64,000 nt of DNA from Opisthorchis felineus. Its lineage: Eukaryota > Platyhelminthes > Trematoda > Opisthorchiida > Opisthorchiidae. A program made the translations under genes and the position numbers. This document shows positions 36,301 through 48,300 of the stretch, one piece after another (the first letter of the stretch is position 1; the number at the start of each line of letters is the position of its first letter). The stretch spans positions 391,686 through 455,685 of the forward strand of contig SJOL01006493.1 in NCBI GenBank assembly GCA_004794785.1, read 5' to 3'. The notes under the pieces are model-generated. The model was not told the DNA's origin. It did no database searches and saw nothing but the letters and a program-made list of their open reading frames with translations.

Positions 36301-39300
36301 GAGCTTCGCACTTTAGGCGCAGGCTACTTCACTAGTAGCCGACACTGGCACGTTTCAACTCAGCGTACCTAAAGTCGCCCTCCACACACGTGCTGGTTCT
36401 ATGGTCTCTGTTGTATCCACGTTTAAATGCGTAGCGATTCCCACTGCCTCAGCTGTGATGTTACTCTTAGTCCTCGCTTCAAATCGGTTGTATGTCCAAT
36501 GTCCAGTTCCTGCCGCGCCATTGCCGACCATTTAATTATCGCCTAGTATTTATCTGCCTTTCTTTGTGGTTTATTTACTCGCAGCTTATGCTTACCATTT
36601 CTGGTGTGCAGCTCCCTGGCTTTTTCCTCTGTAGAGACCTTCGTGCAGTTTTTGCGTTACGACCGGGAGGCGATCCTTCAGTCGCATCAATACTAAACGT
36701 AAAGCTTTTCCGATGTCCGCCTTATTGAACACATTCATTAACTTCAGATTGCCCCGTTTTATATAGGATGACTGGTTTCCCTGTCCCGCCTCAGCCATTA
36801 CTTGACTAAAATCATTGGCTATCTTGACTTCTCTTCTCTTGGCTAGGGCCACCTGGCGATATGTCAGCCCTAGTGCTTCTTTCGGGCGGCTTGGGAGCTA
36901 GGCATCGAAGGGGTGTTAGAGCTGAACGATTGCGACAAGTGCTGGAACTGTGCTTCTCTTTCTGAAAGGCGCTTTTGACCCCGTTGACCTCCAGAAACGA
37001 TGACAGTGTCTGGTGGTGAAGGGTGGCCCTTCCAAATTTCTGTCTACCATGAAGGCTCTTTATGACTCCTTCCGTGGACGCGTACGTGTGTGTGGCAAAT
37101 ACTCTCCCCAGTTGACTACATTCATTCACGCAATAGTGCACTGCACTGCCTTTTCTGTTCAACTTTGTAGTCAATTTGCTGCCTGTCTTCCTTAGCTGCC
37201 TTTAATACCTCGGGGGTCAAAATGATACCTGGATGTTCTCTCGCAGATAATGACTACGATAGCGATATTGCTTCTCTTTGATCAGACGCTTGGTAAATGC
37301 AAACCATCTATAATAACCTAAATAATTCTGCCTCACATCTCGGCGTATTCGTCACACCTGGAGGGTGCTAATAGAAGGTTTGTGGGACCAAACAAAAACA
37401 TCAGGCTTGCAGGTGAACCGATCGATCGGCAAGTTCGTCGATCTGGCTAGCTGCCTAAGTCTCGGTGGACTGCCGAAGGATGAATTCACTACCGGAATTT
37501 AGAAGACCATGGCATTGTTTTCCAAGCCCCAACATTTGTAGCGCTGACGTGACGTCAGTTTGACTGACAAGTAGAGTGTACAATGCCGCAACCTAACCTT
37601 TCCTACTTCACGGATCGGAGACGTGACTGCTGCGTGCAGATCTTCGGAAACCTTCTGACCATCGGTGTCTCCGAAGCCTTGTGCGCGGTGATAACATCAG
37701 CGGGGTAATGCTGAGGGCCGCAAGGTGTCTCTCGTGAAAGTTTACTCCCTCTCGGTAGTTCAGTTGTTCACACTCCACAGGTTACGCTGGTTAGTCCATG
37801 TATCGTATGTCATAGGACTGTTTGCCTCGTGGAGTCCTCTCCGTCCACCCCTGTATCGTATGGGGACGACCAAGAGGCGGTAAGTTCATGACTTGACACC
37901 GAAGTACGGAAGCCCCTACCGGTCAGCTTAGTCGAATTTGTGACTGTGGTCTTGCCGATTGGGAACCCCTAAACAAAACAGACGAACAAATAATGATCCT
38001 TACAGCTACGGCTGTGTTGTGCAGGCAATAGATGAACCTGCATGAGAGCTATTGCCTCTATTGCGTGGTTCTCACTCCCTACCACACCGAATAACAGGAT
38101 TATTTAGCGTAATGAACTAGTTGGACCAGCGCGTGGCTTGTATTCCTTGTTTTCCTTATCTTCGATGGACAGAACTGTCAACTGGAACCACTACTTTGGT
38201 ACATTATTTGTAGCTGAAAAGCTGAATTGAACTGAACTTGAGTTTTATGTACGATATTGATGGTCATCTTTAGAAAATATTGACACGTTGACATTGTATG
38301 TTAGGCAGAGTCCTACGCCCAAACCATCTTAGCGCTCAGAATTAGATGCCGCAACGGGCAATAAAACTAACTTGCATGTTATTGGCAGGTGATCCTCCGT
38401 TGGCCGGCCCTGCATCAAGGCGAGCTCTGACTTTTCGAAAACGTGGTCCCAAAAGCTGATGACGTTCCAATATCTGATTGCCAGTGCCACGTGTGAATTT
38501 CCAGAATGTTGTTACACACTTCAAATCCAACGTGCTGCACGTGGGTATTTGATTTACTTTGGGCGTTTAATACACTACATCCTTGATAGTTCTGAAATCG
38601 ATAGCTTTGGAGTATCAGACCGATGACTGATTTGGGGTATAGCTTTTATCTCACCATGCTCCACCGTCGTGTAACTACGGCGGTGGCTGTTTCGAACTGT
38701 TGGTAGCTCGGGTGCGTTGACTAGTGGTTCATCTAAACTTCTCGTCTCCAATCGTGGAAACATCATCAGTGCGTGGCTTGGTGCGTGTCAACTTTCCATT
38801 CTACTCCTACCACATCTTCAGCATCTATTGCAATTCATCCCTCCCCCACTCATTTACTCTACCCGCTATTACCACAAGGGCGGTTCGCCAGTGTCTTTCC
38901 CTTGACGTACTAAGCCTCCCTGTCTGAATTCGTGCTCCAGAACGTGTTCTAATCATCACTCACCTCTTCAGTCTATCCGCATCCACTAGTTTCTTTACCT
39001 CTCCAAAGACTCCACACGCGTCCCTCACGTCGCGCGCCTTAACGTCCTTATGACCGAAAAACGGCCTTATTTCCATCAGTTCTGTTTTTCCAAGGTTCTG
39101 GATTCCACCCTAGCCGAACGGCTTTTCCGCATGTACGATCTGCACATTCTCTTGATCATTCGAATTGAGGACCTTTTAACTAACCAGTCGCTAAACCTTT
39201 GCCACAACGATGCCTTCTTCTTATCCGCAGCGCCGAAATAGGAATTCCGAAAGGTTCCCGGCTATCTGTCACCTTTCACTATTTATAAGTGACCTACTCC

Positions 39301-42300
39301 TGTCCATTTGTGGTTGCATCCTTGAGTTGGATGATGGTTCAACAGGCTTACCCATCACCACTCCAGGAAATCCGTTTCATTTAGTTGATGACGCATCAGC
39401 ACGTTGGACGTCGATCTTTCAGAGATTCTCAACTGCGTTTCGTTAACACTTCCGAATCCGTATATATCTAACTCTCCCTCCGTCCTTCCACGTCCAGCTT
39501 CACTCCGCAGTCTTGTAATTATTCTCGCTTTGCTTGCCGTTTTTGAGTAACCTTTTTTGTCGTCTCATGTCAAATCAGTCATGACTCGGACGTCCAGAAA
39601 ACTTGGATTTCTGCTGTTCTCTTTGTATCGGCTGCTACTTTTCTGCGAGCCTCATCATAGAGTACCTGCTGACACGTCTTGAGTAAATCCCCTTCCCCCT
39701 TTGTTTGATGACATAGCCAAGGCCAACAAATGGTTATATCCGTGATTGCAACTGTAATTTGGACCGGTGATCATCAACACCTTCCGTTGTGCAGTGGCCT
39801 GTATTTCTTCATTCTATCGCCACTACGTTTGCTGTTCTTCGAGTGTCGTCTGTTCCGTGGCATCTGTCCGTGCAACTCGCTTGTCCACTTCTAGTCACTG
39901 GTACAATGTAATCACATTGCCCAGCTCAGCGAACAAACCAACGACCATCTGTGCTACCTGAGCTACCAACATTCTCCTCTATAGTCACTGGTACTGATTG
40001 AAAATCTCCACTTGTCCCGTGGACCTCGTCTCTTCATTCTTTCCAAAGCTGTATGACTTGAAAGCACTCTTCCGTCTTTTATCAGTTACTTGCACTATTT
40101 GCTGGAGACTAGCTTGAAATCTGACTTGTTCAGTTTTTCTTGACTGTGTTCCATTTCGCATTCGGAGTCGCATGAGCCCGAAAGCAACACGTGATGACGA
40201 TTGTACGCTGTATGTGTGTATCATGTCTTTTAAGTGCCTAGGTGTAGTTTTTGTGTTTCTGATGCATTCCTGTCATCAATACGAGGGTCACCGACCCTGT
40301 GTACTTCAGTCCTCTGTAACCCGCTTTGAGTATGGATCGTAGCTGACTAGCTTTGATTAGGATGTCAACTATCAATCTTAGCCTGTGTTTCCTTGCAATG
40401 GATGTTAGGGATTACGTGACGCGCTTCGCGAGTCTTAGATTTCGTTGGTGTAGTCGTTTTTTCTAACTTCAGTAGTGACATTCTCAGACCGAAAATATAC
40501 TTAGATTTTGGCGTGTTCATTATCGTCCCGAGAAAGTGCCTTGTCTGCACTGCTGTCGAGAACCTTTCTCATGTGTTGGTTGGATCATGGAAGTTCAAAT
40601 CAGAAATCATGGTAGACGTACGGTATTCAGTTATTAGACATCGTGTATATGCAAGTGAGGGTTACGAACTGACTTTTGATTCAACTCACTTGTTTACATT
40701 CTGAGGTGTTATAATGTACCTACTGATGAAACATCAACAGACTCAGTAGCAAACTAACAGACATTCGTACCCCGTCAACAGAACAATATGTATACTTCGT
40801 CTTTGGTAGACAACCTGTCTTCTAGCACTAGTTCCGAAAGCGATTTTTCTGCTTGTGAGACTTGCTTACACAGCTTAGCGTGTATATTTTCAAGGTTGTT
40901 TTCTTTACCGTGTGGCCATCGGTCGATTATTTCGTTTTTATTGTGCGTTGTTTGTTTGTGAAATCGTTTTTCCAGTCCTTCACCTGCCTCACGGCCTCAT
41001 TTCTCTTGTCTTAATTTGTAGGAATCCCTGAGCTGCTCGAAATCGTGGGCAACGAATGTCTAAGCGATTTGATAGCTGTATCCAATCCACCCAGTGATCA
41101 GGAAGACATTGCTAGTGTTGCAGTTAAGGCAGCCTACGGAAAATTGATGCTCTCCGATTCCGACAAGGTAGTTTTATTGGTCCTTTTTAATCTATTTTAG
41201 CATACAATTCTCTATGTGGAGTGACCAAAATTCTTCGGCTGGACCTCAGACAGTCAGCTTAGACTATTAGTCGGCATCATTTCAACATGGGGTTTTGATT
41301 TCTTCTTACTCTTTGTACACTATATTGGTGTGCCGTCTTTCCTCTCTCCCGTGTACCAAAAACAACTACGCCTGTGTATATTTTTAGCGTCTCATTCAAA
41401 GATTTATTCACGGGCGGGGCGAAAAAAATACCCTGCAGCACAGGTTCGACCCACTCAGGAATAGCCGAACTTGTATACCTTGGAAAACACTACTGTGGGC
41501 ACAATGCACCGCATCGTGGTGTTTGTGTGACTGTTTCCTTTCTTATGACTTACGATTCTGAAGCAATGAGCTGGCTTTACGAATCCTGGAGTGAGACACT
41601 GGTGGAGTTTTGCGTCAGTCGGCTGCAACTGATCTACCTGTTACGGTCGCCTTATGAGTAGTGCATTTCTGTCAAGAAAATATACTGCGATATATCTGAT
41701 ATCGTGCGAACTTAAACATAAGACGGCCTTTGTGCAGCACATTTAGCTGAAGAATATTATAAACGGGAGATCTAGCTGGGATTCATTTGAATCTTCTTTT
41801 AACATCAATATAACTTGCAAATGAGTGTAGTTCGCCAATGGCGTACGATTTGGTGTACAAGTAGAACACGTGGTTGACGGAAACTCGGGAATTGCAACCA
41901 GATGATGAGATGTAAGAAGGGCTGTGGAAGAGTTTTCAGCACTTACATGAGTTGTGTGTCCCTTCTGGAACAAATTTAACCCTTAAATTGATTCATTTAA
42001 CTCTTCCTGGCGCCCTCCATTCTCTTCATCAATTGTTAGTCAGGGCCACATTCTCTACGTGTTCTGCCAGAACCGATACTTACCTTAATCCTACTATATT
42101 ATATATAGCCGACTCTGATTACTCCTAGCTTACCAGCGTTGCCACACATCCCATGCGCAAGTTGCTCAATGTTGGACAGGGTTTTCTGTGATTCTTGTTG
42201 TAATACCGTGAAGTGTTGTAAGATGGGAATCCACCTCAGAATGCGGTAAACCTCACTTAACTTGGCTTGATTTGAGGGGGAGAAGTAAGGCCAATCGCTC

Positions 42301-45300
42301 TCCCTGTTCAAGCCAAGAATTTTTCACGACGAACGGATACTCACCAGTAAGGAGATTTTTGGATAATAAGCATTCCACTGAACTGCCTTCAGTTTCATAA
42401 GTGGCTATTACCAGTTTGTCATATACCCAGTCTCTCCCTGATTAGGGGTCGTCTGGCATACCTAATCCGGGGATACTGAGCCGGCCATTTCGTGCTGAAT
42501 GCAAGACAATCCACCATCACAAAATTCAGAATTTTATAACTGGAATGTCCTGAACGCCAGCATACTGCACATTCTGCTTGTAGACCCCTGGGTCTCCAGT
42601 ACATAGGCTCATCTGCAATTTGTATCCAGGACAAAACATTAGACCAATTGACGTCAAGGTCATCAACTTCGCTTGTTCACATAACCTGTTTGAACTCAAT
42701 GGTTTACTTGTTTTATCCAACGCATATTCAGAGGTACCGTTATGCATGAAAGTGAATGTGAACATTACTCTCAGGGGGATTTATCCAGACCGTATCTTGT
42801 GTCCATTTCAAAACAAAGTATTGAGTAATGCAAAACGTCCTCGGTCGGGGGGGTGGGGGTGCTTCACACATGATATGACTCTACCCTTACTGGCTGCCGA
42901 AAACAGATTCGTTGTTAGTACACGAGTGGATTTCCTTGCTGTCTACAGACTCTCCGGGTCCTGATGCCAATTTCAGTCCACTCTACTTTGCGTTTTCAGG
43001 TGTCTGCTTTAGTCAACCGGCTACAAGTTCGGCTGTCGGAGGACAATCCAGATTTAGAGATTATTCTATCCCAGGACCATCCGATCAACTTATCGTCAGT
43101 TTTCCAAGTCTATCTCCGCCTGGCACAAGAGTACCCCGGTGATGTGGGCTGTTTTAGTCTATTCTTCCTTAACTATATCAAACTGGAACCTGGACAAGCC
43201 GTCTACCTGGAGGTTGGTAACGATTGGTTCACCGTCTATCTTTTTAAAGCTCACTTGTGATAACCAGACATTGTTTTTCATAGGCAGTGAAGACAGATAT
43301 TCAGGCTAAATGCCGGGAATATACCGGAATATTAGTAGCTTGGGTGCGTTTATTGGTCGTTGATAGGCTCACCGTTGATCTGTTCGCTGAAGTTGACAAT
43401 TAGCTTGCAGACGTTTCGTCACCAGTCGAACTGACATCAGCAGTGCGCGGTTGGGTTGGTTATTCTTCCTGACATGCTTCTGTTTGGATGGTTTTAAAAG
43501 AAGTGAAAAACCCAAACAGACAAGGAGAAATGTCCCACCCAGTCGCACACTGATAATGTCACTTCGACGAAAGCTGATTGCCAAGCTTGGTGAACATCTC
43601 AAATGCCAACAGGTCAACCATCATTTACGCGAAAATTCTGTTACGCTCTTGTAGCAGAGATGTATGCTAGGCGATACATTCGTGGGCCAAAAACACGCCG
43701 CGACTGCCACAGATCCAGGTAAACTCAATGACTCTGGCTACAAAAGGTTATATGCTGTCCGTTCAGATACGTATATGTCGCCACAGGTCTCAAGTACCCA
43801 GCCAACGATGCTATCTCCAATAGAAGTTTATCTTAAACTGAAGAAAATTCTCCTGAACAAAGCCAGCCAGTCGGACAGAGTGTCCCCGTTGATGTTAAAA
43901 TGCTGCGCCTTGAAAAGTCTCTGCTGGACTGTGTCAGTTGTTCAGTCGTACTTTAGAAGTATCCCGTATTGACAAGGGATAAAGGATTTCTAGGACAACT
44001 TCACTATTCAAAACTCGTCAGTCTGGCTATTCACCAAAATGCCAAAATTCACTTCTGCTCTGTTCACAGTGATAGGGGGTTACTGCCTGGCACTACAAAA
44101 CCTTCACTGGGCGCCTCCAGTGATGTACAATGGGCGTTTAAGACGCGTCAATCTACTACGGACGTTGTAGTTTGTCTCTATCATACAATTCTGAGGGCAT
44201 TTATACAGTTACGTGCGAAACTGGTTTGAGAATACTTGACGTATTCTGAGGAGCTCATTTGAGTGACGCGCGAAACCACAAGCCAAGAATTGCTAAGTCT
44301 TGAGATTTATCGTTAAGACGTGGTACTACGCGTACAAAAATAAATATATGAAAGGGATGCAAACCTCAAATTCTGAAGATTTCTGTCTAATTGTTGAACG
44401 AATTGGTGCAAGTCCAAAGAAAGCCCGGAGAGAATGGCAAATCGGTCTGAATTAGCGGCAAACGTGCCAGCACAGCACGTGGTGACGCAAATGGTCAAAG
44501 GGTGCGTGTGAAAAATTCGTCAAAATTGGTCAAAAGTGACAAGGGTCAAAATTTCATAAGGGCTTGCGTGTGGATATGGATTCCATGATGTAGACGCAGA
44601 ACACAGTGGGTTCAAGCAAGAGGAGGGTTTGACCGTCTCACCAAATCCAGTATGGCTTTACTTAGGCTACCCCCATTCAACACCGGACACCAGCGACAAT
44701 GAGGAAAAATGGTACAACTGACTCTAGCTACAGTCACCTCTCATAGTCCTTCATGTCCCCTACGGGGCTAAATGCCTCAATGGTTAGAGCGCGAATTCAC
44801 TCACCGGAAGTTCCGTGGTTCGAACCCGACCTCTGCCTCTCGACTTCTCCTGTCTATGCTTGGGCAACCTGGCAGTATTGCAGCCCTCGTGCTTCCTTTG
44901 GGTGTCATGCCAGCTAGGCACCAAAAGGTTTTTACAGCTGAACAATTATTATTATCTTTATTATGTCCCCTACGGTGACCGAGCGCCTAAGGTTTACCTA
45001 CGCCTTCTAGCATGCATACCTTCTGTATAGCTCTGGTTACTGAACCATCGGGAGTCTTGAGCACTACCGTCCTGACGCACCCATCCGATCCAGGTATAGC
45101 GGCGATTACTATCCCCTTCGACCAGACGCCGCGCGTGTTTCTCTCTAATTATTAGTACCAAATCACCCACTTGTATGTTTCTTCTGAGACTCGTCCACTT
45201 ACGCCGCTATTGAGGCGGTGGAATGTATTCTCTCAGCCAGCGGCGCCATAAGATGTCGGCCATCAACTGACTCTGCCTCCACTGCTGAGTATATCAGTGT

Positions 45301-48300
45301 CGTATTCCTGGATCTTCATCAATAAGCGCGAACGATACTCGTGATAGTAACAGATGGTTAGGGGTCGGAACAGCAGTATTATCAGGATCATCCAGCATTG
45401 GGGCCTATGGGCGGTTGTTCAGTATTCGTTCCACTTCCGTCAGACATGTTAACGATTCCCCTGTTAGCACTTGCTCCCGAGAAAATACACCTGGGGCACA
45501 TTGAATCAAACTTATCATCCTCTCCCGGATGCCACCTCTGTGGCTAGCATAAGGGGGATTAAAGTGTCAATCAACTTGTCGTTGCAGCATATCGTTCTTC
45601 ACTTTGTTGCAATCCAAAGTCTTCATGAACTGTTTCAACTCAATTTCCTCTCCAACAAAGTTAGTGCCTCTATCACTATACACATCTTTTGAGGTTCATC
45701 ATCGAATGACGAACAGGGAAAATGCCATGAGAAACGAGGCAACGGACAGCCCTAGGCCACTTCTAAATGTATCGCACGTGTTTGCAAACATGTGAGAATA
45801 CATCCATACCGCTTCCTCGTAATTCGGCCCTCGCGGGTCTGGAACGGTCCGAAGTAGTCATGGCCGGTTGCTGCAAATGGGTACTCTGGCTTCATTCTGG
45901 CAGCTGGAAGGTCTGTCGTTACTTATTCAGCCGGAAGGGCTGACCTTCCTTTATGTCCCATGCATCCCTTTAGGATTCGTTTGATAGCAGTCGTGGCACA
46001 TAAGATCTAGTATCATTGCCTTATAGCTGCTAGGGTATGCGAAGTGCCCATAGGGCCTTCAAATTCATGATAGCGGTTAATAATGCCTTGCGTCATCGGG
46101 TGATCTCCTGGAAGAAAAAGGGATGTTTTGTGAACTGTGGCTGAGCGCTATTGTCCAGTCGGCCACTCACACATAGAAGACCATTAAAAACTATCGGGTG
46201 TAATCTGTAAATCGGTAATTTGTTACATAGCCTTTTACGTAACGAGGCCGCACAGGAGAGAATACCTCGCTTGGTCACTGGACGCTCCGGTATGGCTAGT
46301 TCAGACTTGAAACTGTCATCCTGACACCAGTACAGTCCTAAGTTCTTGTGCATGTCAGGATGTAGTGAATTCAAAGACACCAGTTCGATAGCACGCTCGT
46401 AGACCGGTATTTGGGAGGAGACCTTGTCTCTATTGCTTATCCATGTATACAGACGGAAATCGCCTTGTCTCAACAACCTGAACAACTGATCGACTAACCT
46501 AAGAGCCTGAGGGGCTGAATCGACCGACACTAGGCAGTCATCAACGTAAAAATTCTTCCACTACTCAAATCGTGTTTCCATTAAACGATTTGCAGTTGTC
46601 GCAGCCGTTTGTCTCAAAGCAAACGCAGCACAGAATGGTGCAGACGTAGCTCCAAATGGGTTAGTATTAAGCTCGTAGACCTTCGGCGTCTGCTCCAAAT
46701 TACCGTCGACGTGCCTACGAAAAATTATTGGTGCCTTCTGGCTTTAAGTAAATTTGCAAAAACATTCTTTCAATGTCTACAGTCAACGCAACCTCGTTCA
46801 AACGAAATCGTGACAAAACTCCAGTGATGTCGCTCGTCAAATCCGGTCCAGAATATAAACAGCCGTTCGGCGATAGTGTTCCAGACTTCTCTGCAAAATC
46901 AAATACCATTCTCACCTTCCCCAGTTTGTGTGAATTAAAGACACGACGGTGAGGAACGAATTGGCGTCCCTCAAGCTGATCATTTGGTGCTCTCCTAATG
47001 TAGCCCTTGGCTTCGTCTTCTGATATGACATCTGTGTACAATCGTAAGAGATTTCGGTTTTTTAGCAGACGGAGCTGAAGGTACTTTAGTCACTTTTCGG
47101 CTATGTGCATGTTTTTAGGTAAGTCATGCCAGTTCCGTTTTCATGGGAGTCGAACTCGATAGTGACCGCTAGAGAGGCTTACTGATTGCTTGACTTCAAT
47201 CGATATAGGCACATCTTTGAATATTTGGTCATTGAACTCAAGTGAAAACAAACGTAGCACGTCACCTTCTATTGTCCCCTGTGCATTTATGGAGTTTATT
47301 TTGGAAGTTTTACCACTGCCGGTACCCGATGGACCAAAGATGACCAAACTGAATGCTGTTAACGATGCGTATGGTTGTTTCCTGGTCCAGTGTGCTTCTG
47401 GCCTATCAGAATAGGTACCTTTCCGGACGCGATTCGAGGGAGCGTGATGTCTCGCAGCTCGGGCCAGCAACGGAGTAAATCTTGAGACGGCAAGGTTGGT
47501 CTCATCAGGGGTAACTCGTTGATAGAGTACGCGGTTTCTACATGCACCTGGTAATCCTTGTTGAAGGATTTGATAATTAAACTGAAGGTCGTTGTACTTC
47601 CCTCCGATGATCCATTGATCGAGTTGAACTCCAGTTCTGTTGTGGGTACCCTTCAGCCCAATCTGATTAGCGATTTTAAGTGACACTAAGGTTAAGTCTG
47701 ATCCACTGTCAAGAAGGGCACAGCATAGTACAGAGCCACTGCGACCGACAACGCGCACTGGAATAAACTCTAGTAAGGCCGTTGGGAATTCCGCTTAATT
47801 CGAGTTCACATTGACAATCGATGCAGGAGATGGCTTCACGTGAGTGTCCATGTGCAGCAACCGATGATGTCGTTTCCCGCATCCTGGTACGTCGCAGCGA
47901 TAGGCGGCTCGGTGGTCGGGCTTCAAGCAATTGAACCACAGCTGACGTTCCCTCAACGCATGAAGCTTTTCTTCATGGGTCTTAGTCTGGAATGCGGCAC
48001 ACACGTGTAAGGAGTGGCGAGCCATACAAATTGGAAAACTCAAGACGTTAGATGCAACGGCGTTAGCCAATGGACGAGGGAAATTCGTGCGTTGATTAAA
48101 ATGGTCATTACTTTTACTGGATACGCGACTAGCACTACTAGCTAGCTGCCCGTAAACATTTGTCGCTGCTGACAGACTTCTTTCAAGAAACCATAAACCT
48201 ACATTTAAGAAAACCGTCTTCCCGCGATCCACGAGAAATAGTTCCATTTGGGTGCTGTGGAATACTCGACGTATTTTGGGAAGCCCAATTGAGTGTCAAA

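Larger units (their letters stand above)
44976..48300 (-). mobile_element. BEL/Pao LTR retrotransposon, internally deleted (minus)
   Basis: Minus-strand order gag zinc knuckle, aspartic protease, RT, integrase, the BEL/Pao arrangement. RNase H and part of the RT thumb are deleted near 46230-46260, and several frameshifts and stops break the polyprotein. LTRs were not delimited by eye. The element lies in MPI intron 5, antisense to the gene. Its 5' side meets a plus-strand BEL gag fragment head-to-head at about 48.3-48.5 kb. Confidence 0.88.

Noticed and set aside
44790..44830. Functional tRNA gene (A and B boxes)
   Set aside because: The same head recurs in five copies with a common non-tRNA body and target-site duplications, so it is a SINE. 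No acceptor-stem complementarity was seen.
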